This document shows positions 8,438 through 17,976 of a stretch of DNA of 39,850 nucleotides, one piece after another. The notes under the pieces are model-generated. The model was not told the DNA's origin and did no database searches. It saw only the letters and a program-made list of their open reading frames with translations. A program made the translations under genes and the position numbers. The DNA comes from Castellaniella sp047971665 (GTDB lineage: Bacteria > Pseudomonadota > Gammaproteobacteria > Burkholderiales > Burkholderiaceae_B): assembly GCF_047971665.1 (NCBI RefSeq), contig NZ_JBKEAA010000043.1, positions 1 through 39,850 on the forward strand. The letters run 5' to 3'. Numbering within the stretch: the first letter of the stretch is position 1; every line of letters begins with the position of its first letter.

Positions 8438-8639
8438 CTTTTAAATGAGTATACCTATATTTTAATCCAATTAGCCGTAGGCGGTACTTCGAGTACTAAA
8501 AGATCCAATCTGGAGGTTCCTATAATAGCAAACACTCTATCGAATAGATAGCTCAGAAAAATTAGCCGTAGGCTGTCCACGGAACCTCAACTGCTGTACA
8601 AGCAGTCTCACTACGGATATCTAGAGACCAAACGCCGCA

Positions 8640-11600
8640 TCACATCTTCTCCGAAAACCCCAGCGCCGGATGCCAGCGCCAGCCTTCCTGACTGGCGGGC
8701 AGAGTGACCCGCGTGTACCTCAGGGCGAATACATCCAGAGGCAAGCCCAGATCCCCGGCCTGGCTTTCCATGCCGCTTTTCCAATCCTCATCCACGCTCC
8801 AGCGGCTGATCCCTTCGCCCTGGACCTCGGCCTCCGGTACCGGCCAACACTGGCTGACACCGACCGGGACATAAAGCTCCTGGAACTTGCGCTCTCCCTC
8901 CTCCACCCGGCATAGGCAAGGCACCTCATCCTCGTCCAGCTTCCAGACCACTTCCACATCGGGGCGCGGCTGATCACGAAACGGCTGCGCCTGCTGCAGA
9001 AAGGCAGTCAGCCGCGCATGGTCTCGCAGCCAAAAGCTCGCGGCATTCAGCCGATGCACGGGCGCAGGCGGCAGCATCTGGGATGCCATCCGGACATGTT
9101 CCAGATCGACCAGGCTGCGGGAAGGCTGGCGATCCGATTCGGCGCGCGCGACGATCCGCGGTTGCGCATCGATGGGCAAGCACTGATCGCCATCCAGCCA
9201 GGGCGCCAGTAGCGCCGCCAGGCGGTGCGGCCGCAAGGGATAGTCCAGGCTCTCGAAACCTGGCCGGCAGAAGGCGGGCTGGCCCGGCCGATCAAAATGC
9301 TTCAGATTGCTGTCGCACACCAGCAGATTAGGTTGTGACGCGACCTTTTCGCGGCGATGGCGCCACACCCGCCCCGCAAGCTGGATCAATGAGCGCATCG
9401 AGGAAGGCTCAACCACGGCCCAGTCATAGTCGTGATCCCGCCCGACTTCTGTCACGGGGGAGCCCAGCACCACGAACAACTGATCCCGAGCCTTCACGGC
9501 ATCGATGCGCCGCCGCACGTCGGGCAGGTCGAATACGGCGGCCTCCCGCCGCCGATCCAGCGCTGTATCCAGCTGGTTCTCGATCCGGGACCGCAGGAAC
9601 AGCGGAAATTGGGAATGGTAGACGCACAGGTGGATATGCGTCCCCGGCGGCACCCCCAGGCGGAACAGGGCCAGCGCTACGTCGAAGAGCGGGCCGATAT
9701 TCGCCATGCGGATCAGACCGAAACTGACGCGCTTGCCGCTGTGCGGATCCTCGGCGCCATGCTGTGCATGCAAACTCAAGGCCGCGTCTCTCAAAATGCC
9801 GGCGAAGGCCTCACGGCGACCTGCCTGATCCAGTTTCCCCAGGGTGCCGGGCAGCAGCAACAGGCGAGCCAGACGACGTACCGCCTGCTCTCCCAGCCGC
9901 TGCGCACGTTTCACCACAAAAGCCTGGTGCGCCTGACTGAATCGTTCGGTATCCAGACAGTCCGCGTGTGTCTGCGCGAACTCGTCGATCCAGAGACAGC
10001 AGACAGCGGGCGCTTCCGTCGGCCGGACGCCGCGATTGCGCTGGAACCAGCGGCGCCCCTCCAGGTAGGCTGCAAACAAACCCTGGACCAGAGCAGGCGG
10101 CAAAGTCGCCGAAGACACCAGGACGCGCGCGCCCAGCAATCCGGCCCAGTGCACAAGACGCGTCAACGCCGGCAAATCGGACAGATCGAAATCATCCGGC
10201 TCGTCCAGCACCAGATCTCCCGTCATCAGGCGCAACATGGGCACGATCTGGCGGCCGCCGCGTAGCCCTTCCGTCGCCGGCGTCAGATGGTCAACCGTGC
10301 AAACCAGCAAAGGCGCCGCCAGAAAGCGACAAACCCCGGCATCGTGTCCCAGATGGTCCAGCACCGGGTGTCGGTCATTGCCTTCGTAGACGATGTGGGT
10401 GGTTTCGTCCAACAGGGATTGCCGAGAAGCGGAACCGCTGTCTTCGGCCAATTGCATGTAATACTCGAACAGTTCACGGTTTGCCGCACCCCCGACCCGG
10501 ATCGCCAGTTCGTCATCCGGCAGACCCAGATCCTTCTGAAAGCTGCGGCCCGTCTGCAAGGTCAACGTGCGCAGACCGATTGCGAACGCACAGCGTAGAC
10601 CCAGGGCAGGGTCGGCCAGCGCGTTCATGATCCGGGCATTTCCCAGGGTCTTGCCGCATCCGGTCGACGCCATATTGACGATGAAGGCGCCCTGCTCCGC
10701 CGCGCGCAGGCGCACTCCGGCGGCCAGATCGGCCGCCTTGTCCTGCCAGCGGAATACGGGGTTCGCACTGCGTTTTTTCAGGCCGCGATGGCCGATCAAG
10801 TGCCGCAGATCCCGCGTCAGGATTGGCAGCGAATGCACGATCCGGCCCGCATGCAGCTCAACGCCCAGCAAATGCTCGTCCAAGGGCTGCAACAACGCGC
10901 CGGTCTCGCGCCGGGTATTCGCGTACAATAGAAAGTTATCCTCCCCTTTCACCCGGTCCGCCTCAACCTCCAGGCCGGAGTAATGGTGATCCCCCAGCAT
11001 CAGCGCGAGGCGCGACACGTGCATGATGAACGGGTCTCCCAGGCAATCCCCAACCATCGGTAGATCCCGCAATAGATCTGCGGCGATGCGCGCGGCCCGC
11101 TTGCGCCACAGCGCAGTCCGCACCGGCAACCCCTTAGGGAATTTCCAGTACGGATCAAGCTTGCTTTTGGAGCTTTTCAGATCCCCCCATGGCTCGTTCC
11201 AATCCGCATCGATCTGGCTCAAGACGGCATCCAGAGTCTGGCCTTTCACCCCTCTGGGTGACCGGCCGTGCCACAGTTTGGTCGATTCAAGCGATTCTGC
11301 CGGGCCATACGGCAAGGCGGGCAGGCGGTGATGCGTCAGCACCAGCCAGGCCACCGCCTGTGCCAAGGGCGGCAAACCCTTGCCCGATGAAGCAAACGGT
11401 TTGTGGTCGCGCGCTGCTGGATCCATGCCATCACGCAACAGGCGGCCTTGCTTATGATCCAGCCAGGGAGCCTCGAAGCGCGACCCATCCACGCCTTCTT
11501 CGCCGCCCTCGATCAGACGCCGCAACCAGGCCGCATCATCATCCCGGCCCACAAATGCCTGGAACAGACGCACGGAGACCCACTCATGGCGATAGCGATT

Positions 11601-12032
11601 CTTCTCCCGGGGCGAGCCGGGCCGCAATCGGTCCTGGAAGGACTGGGTCGCCTTGCCCAGGTCGTGCAACAACGCGGCCAAGGCGGCGATCCGGCGGATC
11701 GTCCGCAGACTGTGCCAGTCGTTCTCATCATCGCGCCGCAGCACATCGCTGGCGGTCGTGTTCGTCGGCACGGCGCCTTCGACATTGAACTGCCTGGCGT
11801 CACCAACGATCCACAGCAGTTCGCTATGATCTCGACCCCGGATCCAATGGCAGGCCACGGCCGTGTTCTTGCGCGCACTCTGGCGCAGCAGCCTTCTCAA
11901 GGTATCCAGCCCCGCCCGGGTAATCGCGGTCTGCCAGGTCCGATCGCCCCGCCGCTCGGCAAACTGATCCAGAATCCGGCGCGTTTCCGTCAAAGCCCGC
12001 TTGCTGCATTGGGAAACCAGCAGGACATTCAT
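8640..12032 (-). CDS. cas3: Cas2-Cas3 fusion (type I-F Cas3), nuclease-helicase
   Basis: This 1130-aa protein is the type I-F fusion of Cas2 with Cas3, used both in spacer integration with Cas1 and in target degradation. The Cas2-like part is at about 1-95 (start MNVLLVSQCSKRALTETRRI). The HD nuclease motif ALLHDLGKATQSF has H123 and D124. The SF2 helicase follows: Walker A NMASTGCGKT at about 453-462, Walker B LVLDEPDD at about 607-614, motif III VSSATLPP at about 639-646, and a motif VI-like QLAGRVWRHRR. A C-terminal domain follows. The start overlaps the cas1 stop by four bases (ATGA). All key motifs are present, so the enzyme looks functional. Confidence 0.97.
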   Translation of the reverse strand: MNVLLVSQCSKRALTETRRILDQFAERRGDRTWQTAITRAGLDTLRRLLRQSARKNTAVACHWIRGRDHSELLWIVGDARQFNVEGAVPTNTTASDVLRRDDENDWHSLRTIRRIAALAALLHDLGKATQSFQDRLRPGSPREKNRYRHEWVSVRLFQAFVGRDDDAAWLRRLIEGGEEGVDGSRFEAPWLDHKQGRLLRDGMDPAARDHKPFASSGKGLPPLAQAVAWLVLTHHRLPALPYGPAESLESTKLWHGRSPRGVKGQTLDAVLSQIDADWNEPWGDLKSSKSKLDPYWKFPKGLPVRTALWRKRAARIAADLLRDLPMVGDCLGDPFIMHVSRLALMLGDHHYSGLEVEADRVKGEDNFLLYANTRRETGALLQPLDEHLLGVELHAGRIVHSLPILTRDLRHLIGHRGLKKRSANPVFRWQDKAADLAAGVRLRAAEQGAFIVNMASTGCGKTLGNARIMNALADPALGLRCAFAIGLRTLTLQTGRSFQKDLGLPDDELAIRVGGAANRELFEYYMQLAEDSGSASRQSLLDETTHIVYEGNDRHPVLDHLGHDAGVCRFLAAPLLVCTVDHLTPATEGLRGGRQIVPMLRLMTGDLVLDEPDDFDLSDLPALTRLVHWAGLLGARVLVSSATLPPALVQGLFAAYLEGRRWFQRNRGVRPTEAPAVCCLWIDEFAQTHADCLDTERFSQAHQAFVVKRAQRLGEQAVRRLARLLLLPGTLGKLDQAGRREAFAGILRDAALSLHAQHGAEDPHSGKRVSFGLIRMANIGPLFDVALALFRLGVPPGTHIHLCVYHSQFPLFLRSRIENQLDTALDRRREAAVFDLPDVRRRIDAVKARDQLFVVLGSPVTEVGRDHDYDWAVVEPSSMRSLIQLAGRVWRHRREKVASQPNLLVCDSNLKHFDRPGQPAFCRPGFESLDYPLRPHRLAALLAPWLDGDQCLPIDAQPRIVARAESDRQPSRSLVDLEHVRMASQMLPPAPVHRLNAASFWLRDHARLTAFLQQAQPFRDQPRPDVEVVWKLDEDEVPCLCRVEEGERKFQELYVPVGVSQCWPVPEAEVQGEGISRWSVDEDWKSGMESQAGDLGLPLDVFALRYTRVTLPASQEGWRWHPALGFSEKM

Positions 12033-13036
12033 GCGTTGCCTTCATGGTCCGAAGCGCCAGGAGCGGCCTGGCGAGCGGTTGTCACGGCGATGTCCTTGAC
12101 CGTGTCGATCATGAAATCCAGGGACTCGCCGCGCGTCAGCGACTCGATGCAGTTGCGGCGGAACTGCTGCTCATCGTCGCCCCGCATGGTGGACAGGAAA
12201 GCCTGCGGCAGGATGCAGGCATCCTTCACCAGATCCGCTACGTCGAATACCAGGCCGCCGCGCCGCGTTTTCCCATGCAGAACCGCCAGGCCATGCGGCA
12301 GGCCCAGCACCCAGCACGCCGTGGCGCCCAGTCCATAGGCCAGATAATTGCCATGATCCAGAAAACGGTTGGCCGGGTCGGTACCGGTCCCCCGTTTGGC
12401 GCGGGTGAAATCATCGCCATAACCGACCGCGTCGACGGCCATCTTGAACAACGCCTTGGTGAGCCTGGCTTCCTCGGTCAGCAAATCGACTGTTTCACCG
12501 GCTTGATCCACGCGCCGCACGCTCTGGGCCAGCAAGCCATCCAGCCGCTCCACATTCACATTGAAACCAGCCTCCTTCAGGCCCGCCTGGTGCCACTCCT
12601 CGCCCAGGCGCCGGATGCGGGCCTGCTGCAAGGCTTTCGCCGCAGCCAGCCGTCGAGCGCCATCGAACCAGAATTCCACCCACGCCTGCAGGTACTCCGT
12701 CGGCCGATATTCACTTTGCGGACTGAGCCAGGCGACCTCGACATCGACTTCGTTGGCGGAAAACAAGGGCGTCCCGCCGCCTCCGCAGAAACCCACCAGC
12801 ACACCGGCCTTGGCCAGTTCCCGCATCGCGGCCTGGGTGATGGAAGTGCCTGTCCCCAGCAGGATGCTGGTGGTGTTGGCGATCGGGATGTTCCAGTACA
12901 GGGAGCGCTTGCCTGCGTCGGTCACATACTCAACACGGCCGCCATTGACCAATACCCGGCAATGCTCCAGGTAGTAAATATTGGCCCGTTTGGAGTGCAG
13001 GATCGTCTTGAGGTCGGAAGCCGCGATATCGTCCAT
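12029..13036 (-). CDS. cas1: Cas1f spacer integrase
   Basis: Cas1 forms the integrase with Cas2-3 and inserts new spacers at the leader end. The 335-aa protein has the I-F N-terminus (LKTILHSKRANIYYLEHCRV) and the active-site regions LLTEEARLTKALFKM (metal-binding Glu) and GLPHGLAVLHGKTRRGG followed by VFDVADLVKD (His and Asp). GFCGGGGTPLF in the N-terminal beta domain is also typical. It is first in the operon and ends in a four-base overlap with cas3. The ribosome site is weak. A 13-bp palindrome lies just upstream at 13044-13056. Confidence 0.96.
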   Translation of the reverse strand: MDDIAASDLKTILHSKRANIYYLEHCRVLVNGGRVEYVTDAGKRSLYWNIPIANTTSILLGTGTSITQAAMRELAKAGVLVGFCGGGGTPLFSANEVDVEVAWLSPQSEYRPTEYLQAWVEFWFDGARRLAAAKALQQARIRRLGEEWHQAGLKEAGFNVNVERLDGLLAQSVRRVDQAGETVDLLTEEARLTKALFKMAVDAVGYGDDFTRAKRGTGTDPANRFLDHGNYLAYGLGATACWVLGLPHGLAVLHGKTRRGGLVFDVADLVKDACILPQAFLSTMRGDDEQQFRRNCIESLTRGESLDFMIDTVKDIAVTTARQAAPGASDHEGNA

Positions 13037-13043
13037 GAATCTT

Positions 13044-13056
13044 TTTGTAATACAAA
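13044..13056. promoter_or_regulatory. Palindrome upstream of cas1
   Basis: TTTGTA-A-TACAAA is a perfect 13-bp palindrome ending 8 bp from the cas1 ATG. Its position suits an operator controlling cas1-cas3, or it could be chance in an AT-rich patch. No regulator can be named. Confidence 0.3.
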
Positions 13057-13161
13057 GGATGAAGACCGTGCGGAAAAAGAAGAGCCGAGCGCGTCATGCC
13101 ACCTTGCAAACTTCCGCAATCGCCGCTGGTCGATGCGGCTCTCTATGATGCCTCCGTTGAG

Positions 13162-15189
13162 TCACCCCTTCCCCGCCCCCAGCACGCGCCGCACGAACAC
13201 GACACACATCAGCGCAAAAGCCAGCAGCCCGATCCCCGTAGCCACCGACGCGAACCCAGGACCCGCCACGGCCAGCGGCGCATCCCCGCCACCGGACGCC
13301 ATGGAGCCCACGATCACGATGGCCAGCACCACGCCCACCAGGCTCTCGCCCACGATCAGGCCCGAGGCGAACAGCGTGCCCGTGCGCTCGCTGGCCTGCT
13401 TGGCCGCCTGAACACGATCAGGACCGTCCGGCAGCGTCCGGGCGCGGATACGTATCCGCACGAACCACGAGATCAACGCGCCGACGAACAGCGCCGTGGC
13501 CACCGTGGGCGGCAGATAGACGCCCATGGCCACCGCCAGCGGCGGCACGCGAAACCGGCTGAATCGGCCCAGGATCCAGTCGAAGACGATCAGCACCGCC
13601 CCCACCAGCACGCCGATGCGGATGTACGTCCAATCCAGCGTGTGGCTGAACAGGCCCTGCGCGATGGTGATCATGAGCGAGGCCTGCGGCGCGGCCAGGG
13701 CCTGGGCGGGATCCATGCCCTCGCGCGGCAGGCTGCCGATGAAGCCGTAGGCCTCGTAGAGCAGTTCCAGCACCGGCGGAATCGTCACCGCGCCGATCAC
13801 GCAGCCGATGATCAGCGCCGTCTGCTGCCGCCACGGGGTCGCATGCACCAGCCAGCCCGTCTTCAGATCCTGCAGATTATCGTTGGAGATCGCCGCCACG
13901 GCCACGACGACCGAAGTGCAGAACAGCGCCAGCGCCGTCATGAAACGCACGGATTCGGGCTTGCCCAGCAGATCCTGCGCCTGGCCGATCCCAATGAAGA
14001 TCATGGACGAGGCCAGGATGGCGATCACCGCGATGCCGGAGATCGGGCTGGCCGACGAGCCCACCAGGCCCGCCATGTAGCCACACGCGGCCGCCACCAG
14101 GAAGCCGAAGACGAAGGCCAGCACGACGCCGGCCACCACCAGGGTCCAGGCGGACAGCGCCGGCAGGCCGGAGTCCGCCACGAAGGACTGGAACGTCGCG
14201 CCCAGCAGCAGGATCATGAACAGCGTCAGCTTCAGCAGCAGCCCGGGCGGCAGGTCGGCGTCGGTGCGGTCCTGCCCCGATTCGCCCGACCCGCGCTTGA
14301 GCACCGACAGCGAGATCCGCATGCCCTCGACCATGGGCCGGATCAGCGTCAGCAGGGTCCAGACGGCCGCTACGGCGATCATGCCGGCGCCGATCAGGCG
14401 CACTTTGGAGACCCAGATGCCGGTGGCGAAACTGGCCAGGCTGGCGCCGTCGGGCATGGGTGCGAGCGACGTCAGCCAGGGGACGGCGACGCCCCAGGAC
14501 AGCACCACGCCCAGCAGCATCGCCACGCCGCCGACGATGCCGACCAGATACCCCGCGCCGACCAGGGCGAAGGACAGGCCCAGGGGCAGTTGGAACACGG
14601 CGCGCCCGACGCTGAACCAATAGCCCACGCTGTCGCCGGCCACCCGCAGGCCGCCGGTCAACAGGCTGAAACCGCCCGCCAGCACGCCGCCGGCCACGAT
14701 GTCGCGCAATCCGCCGGCCTGCCGGGTTTGCGCGCCATCGCCCGGGTTCTGTCCGACCTTGAGAATCTCGGCCGCGGCCACGCCTTCCGGGTACGGCAGG
14801 TCGCTGCTGACGACCAGTGCGCGCCGCAGCGGCACGGTGAACACCACGCCCAGGATCCCGCCGCAGGCGCAGATCATGGCGGTCTGCAGCAGGGGGAACC
14901 CCGTCCAGTAGCCCATCATCAGCAGGGCCGGCAGCACGAAGATGACGGCGGACAAGGTGCCCGCCGCGGACGCCTGCGTCTGGACAATGTTGTTCTCAAG
15001 GATATTGGAGTCCCGGAACGCCCGCAGGACCGCCATGGAAATCACCGCCGCCGGGATCGAGGACGCGAAGGTCAGGCCGACCTTCAAACCCAAGTAGACG
15101 TTGGACGCGGTGAACACCAGGGTGATCAAGGCGCCCAGAATCACGCCCCGCAGGGTGAGTTCCTTCAGCGATGCGTGCGATTCGGGCAT
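13162..15189 (-). CDS. OPT-family oligopeptide or metal-chelate transporter
   Basis: This 675-aa polytopic membrane protein belongs to the OPT/YSL superfamily, which imports small peptides or metal-chelate complexes with protons. The conserved N-terminus is SLKELTLRGVILGALITLVF, followed by ASNVYLGLKVGLTFASSIPA. SSDLPYPEGVAAAEILKVG is the family signature around residues 135-155. Many hydrophobic helices follow to the C-terminus. ATG at 15189 is chosen because the family homology begins there; the frame stays open upstream to 15408 but that part looks non-coding. It is divergent from mutS and its substrate cannot be told from sequence. Confidence 0.9.
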   Translation of the reverse strand: MPESHASLKELTLRGVILGALITLVFTASNVYLGLKVGLTFASSIPAAVISMAVLRAFRDSNILENNIVQTQASAAGTLSAVIFVLPALLMMGYWTGFPLLQTAMICACGGILGVVFTVPLRRALVVSSDLPYPEGVAAAEILKVGQNPGDGAQTRQAGGLRDIVAGGVLAGGFSLLTGGLRVAGDSVGYWFSVGRAVFQLPLGLSFALVGAGYLVGIVGGVAMLLGVVLSWGVAVPWLTSLAPMPDGASLASFATGIWVSKVRLIGAGMIAVAAVWTLLTLIRPMVEGMRISLSVLKRGSGESGQDRTDADLPPGLLLKLTLFMILLLGATFQSFVADSGLPALSAWTLVVAGVVLAFVFGFLVAAACGYMAGLVGSSASPISGIAVIAILASSMIFIGIGQAQDLLGKPESVRFMTALALFCTSVVVAVAAISNDNLQDLKTGWLVHATPWRQQTALIIGCVIGAVTIPPVLELLYEAYGFIGSLPREGMDPAQALAAPQASLMITIAQGLFSHTLDWTYIRIGVLVGAVLIVFDWILGRFSRFRVPPLAVAMGVYLPPTVATALFVGALISWFVRIRIRARTLPDGPDRVQAAKQASERTGTLFASGLIVGESLVGVVLAIVIVGSMASGGGDAPLAVAGPGFASVATGIGLLAFALMCVVFVRRVLGAGKG

Positions 15190-15305
15190 GATGGGGGTCG
15201 ATCCTTGCGAAAAAACGGATATCTGCGCATTGTATCCACACGTGGCATCCCGATGGCGCGGCTTACCGTACCCCTCTGACGGCCCGGGGACGCGCTTCCT
15301 CCCGC

Positions 15306-15335
15306 CTGACACTCCCCACCCTATTGAACGATAAT
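15306..15335 (+). promoter_or_regulatory. Candidate sigma-70 promoter of mutS
   Basis: CTGACA (15306-15311), an 18-bp spacer and GATAAT (15330-15335) each match the consensus boxes at five of six positions. Transcription would start near 15342, about 30 nt before the mutS ATG. Confidence 0.45.
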
Positions 15336-15373
15336 ACGAGTCTCCCCGTTCCACCCCCAATCTGCTGTCCGCC

Positions 15374-17965
15374 ATGTCCACCCCCGATCTCTCCGGCCAC
15401 ACCCCCATGATGCAGCAGTATCTCCAGCTGAAAGCCCAGGCCGGATCGCATCTGCTGTTCTACCGGATGGGTGATTTCTACGAGATGTTCTACGACGACG
15501 CCGAGCGTGGGGCGCGGTTGCTGAATCTGACGCTGACCAAGCGCGGCACCTCCAACGGCGCGCCGATTCCCATGGCCGGCGTCCCGCATCACGCCATGGA
15601 GGGCTATCTGGCCCGACTGGTGGCGCTGGGCGAATCCATCGCCATCTGCGAGCAGATCGGCGATCCCTCGACGACAAAGGGGCCGGTCGAGCGCAAGATC
15701 GTGCGGGTGGTGACCCCCGGCACCCTGACCGACGACGCGCTGCTGCCGGCCGACGACGACCGCCGGATCGCGGCCTGGGTCACGGGACGCGGCCACGGGC
15801 GCGAGACCGTGGGCCTGGCCTGGATGAACCTAGCCAACGGCGACTTCAAGGCCTGCGAATCGACGCAGGAACTGCTGGACGCGGAACTGGGCCGCATCGC
15901 CCCCGCCGAGCTGGTCTGCACGGAACAGGCCGATACGCAGCCCCTGGAAGGACTGGACGCGGCGATCAGCCGGGTGCCGGACTGGCATTTCGAGCCCGAC
16001 GGCGCGCGCGACACGCTGCTGCGCCATTTTGGCGTGAACGATGTCGGCGCCTTCGGGCTGGATCACCTGCCGCTGGCCATGCGGGCGGCCGGTGCGCTGC
16101 TGCGCTATGTCGGAACGACGCAGGCCCAGGCCCTCAGCCACGTGCACAGCCTGTCGGTGGATGCCGGCGGCGACTATGTCGTGCTGGACCCGGCCACGCG
16201 ACGCAATCTGGAAATCACGGACACCCTGAACGGCAGCGACGGCCCGACACTGTTCAGCACGTTGGACCATGCCCGCACGCCCATGGGCAGCCGCCAGGTG
16301 CGGCGCTGGCTGCAGGCGCCGCTGCGCGCCAACGCGCCGGCGCGCGCCCGGCAAGAGGTGATCACGCAGTTGCTGCGGGCGCCGGACGCGGACGGCGCGC
16401 TGCGCGCCCTGCGTGATGCGCTGCGCCCGCTGCCCGACCTGGAACGCATGGCGACCCGCCTGGCCCTGGGCACGATCCGCCCGCGCGAACTGGCCAGCCT
16501 GCGCGATGCGCTGGGTGGACTGGACGTCCTGGCGCAAGCCACCGGCGAGGCGTTCCAGGCCCGCGCTCTGCTGGCCGACTGCCTGCGGGATGTCCCCATG
16601 GACCCGGCGCTGCGCACGCTGCTGGACCGGGGCATCGCCCCCGAACCGGCCCTGATGGTGCGCGACGGCGGCGTGATCGCTCCGGGCTTCGATGCGGAAC
16701 TGGACGAACTGCGCCAGTTGGCGGGCGATAACGGCGCCTTCCTGATGGAGGTCGAATCCCGCGAACGGGAACGCACCGGCATCGCCAATCTGCGCGTGGA
16801 ATACAACCGTGTCCACGGTTTTTTCATCGAGGTCTCGCGCGGTCAGGCCGACAAGGTGCCCGACGACTACCGCCGCCGCCAGACACTGAAAAACGTCGAA
16901 CGCTACATCACGCCCGAACTGAAAGCCTGGGAGGACAAGGTGCTGTCGGCCCGGGATCGCGGCCTGGCGCGCGAAAAACTGCTGTACGAGCAGATCCTGG
17001 CGCAGGCGGCGGAACACGCTGCGACGCTGGCCCGCAGCGCCGCAGCCCTGGCGCGGATCGACGCGCTGGCCGGCCTGGCCCACCACGCGCGCGCCCACGG
17101 CTGGGTCGCACCGGCCCTGTCCGACGAGGTTTGCCTGGACATCGAGGCGGGTCGCCATCCGGTGGTGGAACACAGCATCGAATCCTTTACCCCGAACGAT
17201 TGCCGCATGGACGATGCGCGCCGCATGCTGCTGATCACCGGGCCGAACATGGGCGGCAAATCGACCTACATGCGCCAGGTGGCGCTCATCGCACTGCTGG
17301 CGCGCGCCGGCAGCTATGTGCCCGCCACGCGGGCGCGCATCGGCCCGGTGGACCGGATCTTCACGCGCATCGGCGCGGCCGACGATCTGGCGGGCGGGCG
17401 CTCGACCTTCATGATGGAAATGATGGAGGCGGGCGTGATCCTGGGCGCGGCCACGGCGCACAGCCTGGTGCTGATGGACGAGATCGGCCGGGGCACATCC
17501 ACCTACGACGGCCTGGCGCTGGCCTGGGCCATCGCGCACCGGCTGCTGACGCACAACCGCGCCCTGACGCTGTTCGCCACCCACTACTTCGAGATGACCC
17601 GCCTGCCGGAACAGACTGATGGCGTGTCCAATGTCCACCTGGCAGCAGCCGACGCGCCCGACGGCGTGGTCTTCCTGCACGAGGTCCGGCCCGGCCCGGC
17701 CAGCCAGAGCTATGGCCTGCATGTGGCCCAGCGCGCGGGCATTCCGCCAGTGGTGATCCGCCATGCGCGCAAGGAACTGGCCGATCTGGAAGCGCGCAAC
17801 CGGGCGGATGCGCAGTTGGCGCTGTTCGCCCCCTCCGCTGCGGAAACCCCCGCCAACGACCCGGACGCGCCATTGCACGCCGCCCTGCAAGCCATCGAGC
17901 CAGACAGCCTCAGCCCGCGCGAGGCCCTGGAACTGATCTACCAATTGCGCCACGACTTTCTCTGA
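15374..17965 (+). CDS. mutS: DNA mismatch repair protein MutS
   Basis: MutS recognises mismatches and small loops and recruits MutL. The 863-aa length is normal. Domain I holds the mismatch-reading motif in RMGDFYEMFYDDA at about residues 33-45. Connector, lever and clamp domains follow, and the ATPase has Walker A ITGPNMGGKST at about 621-631, DDLAGGRSTFMMEM, and Walker B/signature VLMDEIGRGTSTYDG. The C-terminal region resembles the dimerisation tail of the family. No damage is seen. It is the first gene of a plus-strand pair with roxA, which starts 11 bp after its stop. Confidence 0.98.
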   Translation: MSTPDLSGHTPMMQQYLQLKAQAGSHLLFYRMGDFYEMFYDDAERGARLLNLTLTKRGTSNGAPIPMAGVPHHAMEGYLARLVALGESIAICEQIGDPSTTKGPVERKIVRVVTPGTLTDDALLPADDDRRIAAWVTGRGHGRETVGLAWMNLANGDFKACESTQELLDAELGRIAPAELVCTEQADTQPLEGLDAAISRVPDWHFEPDGARDTLLRHFGVNDVGAFGLDHLPLAMRAAGALLRYVGTTQAQALSHVHSLSVDAGGDYVVLDPATRRNLEITDTLNGSDGPTLFSTLDHARTPMGSRQVRRWLQAPLRANAPARARQEVITQLLRAPDADGALRALRDALRPLPDLERMATRLALGTIRPRELASLRDALGGLDVLAQATGEAFQARALLADCLRDVPMDPALRTLLDRGIAPEPALMVRDGGVIAPGFDAELDELRQLAGDNGAFLMEVESRERERTGIANLRVEYNRVHGFFIEVSRGQADKVPDDYRRRQTLKNVERYITPELKAWEDKVLSARDRGLAREKLLYEQILAQAAEHAATLARSAAALARIDALAGLAHHARAHGWVAPALSDEVCLDIEAGRHPVVEHSIESFTPNDCRMDDARRMLLITGPNMGGKSTYMRQVALIALLARAGSYVPATRARIGPVDRIFTRIGAADDLAGGRSTFMMEMMEAGVILGAATAHSLVLMDEIGRGTSTYDGLALAWAIAHRLLTHNRALTLFATHYFEMTRLPEQTDGVSNVHLAAADAPDGVVFLHEVRPGPASQSYGLHVAQRAGIPPVVIRHARKELADLEARNRADAQLALFAPSAAETPANDPDAPLHAALQAIEPDSLSPREALELIYQLRHDFL

Positions 17966-17976
17966 CGACCCTGCCC

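Larger units (their letters stand above)
8220..8639. other. Intergenic region between cas3 and csy1
   Basis: This 420-bp, rather AT-rich gap carries no gene I can support. On the minus strand TGCTATTAT (8530-8522) is an extended -10-like box that could drive csy1 with a leader of roughly 300 nt. The region also has two perfect inverted repeats (8249-8284 and 8398-8437) and a 14-bp direct repeat, AATTAGCCGTAGGC, at 8469-8482 and 8560-8573. It separates the adaptation/cleavage genes (cas1-cas3) from the interference genes, so it probably holds a second promoter. Confidence 0.6.

Noticed and set aside
8583..8610. A degenerate I-F repeat (5-bp stem CTGCT/AGCAG, 5-nt loop, then TGAG on the minus strand) that could mark a cas-regulating RNA.
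   Set aside because: Identity to the repeat is only about 12 of 28, and another overlapping site (8558-8585) scores the same. That is within chance for a search of 420 bp on both strands. A covariance search would be needed.
8640..13036. Absence of a separate cas2 gene.
   Set aside because: Type I-F systems carry Cas2 fused to the N-terminus of Cas3, as seen here, so nothing is missing.
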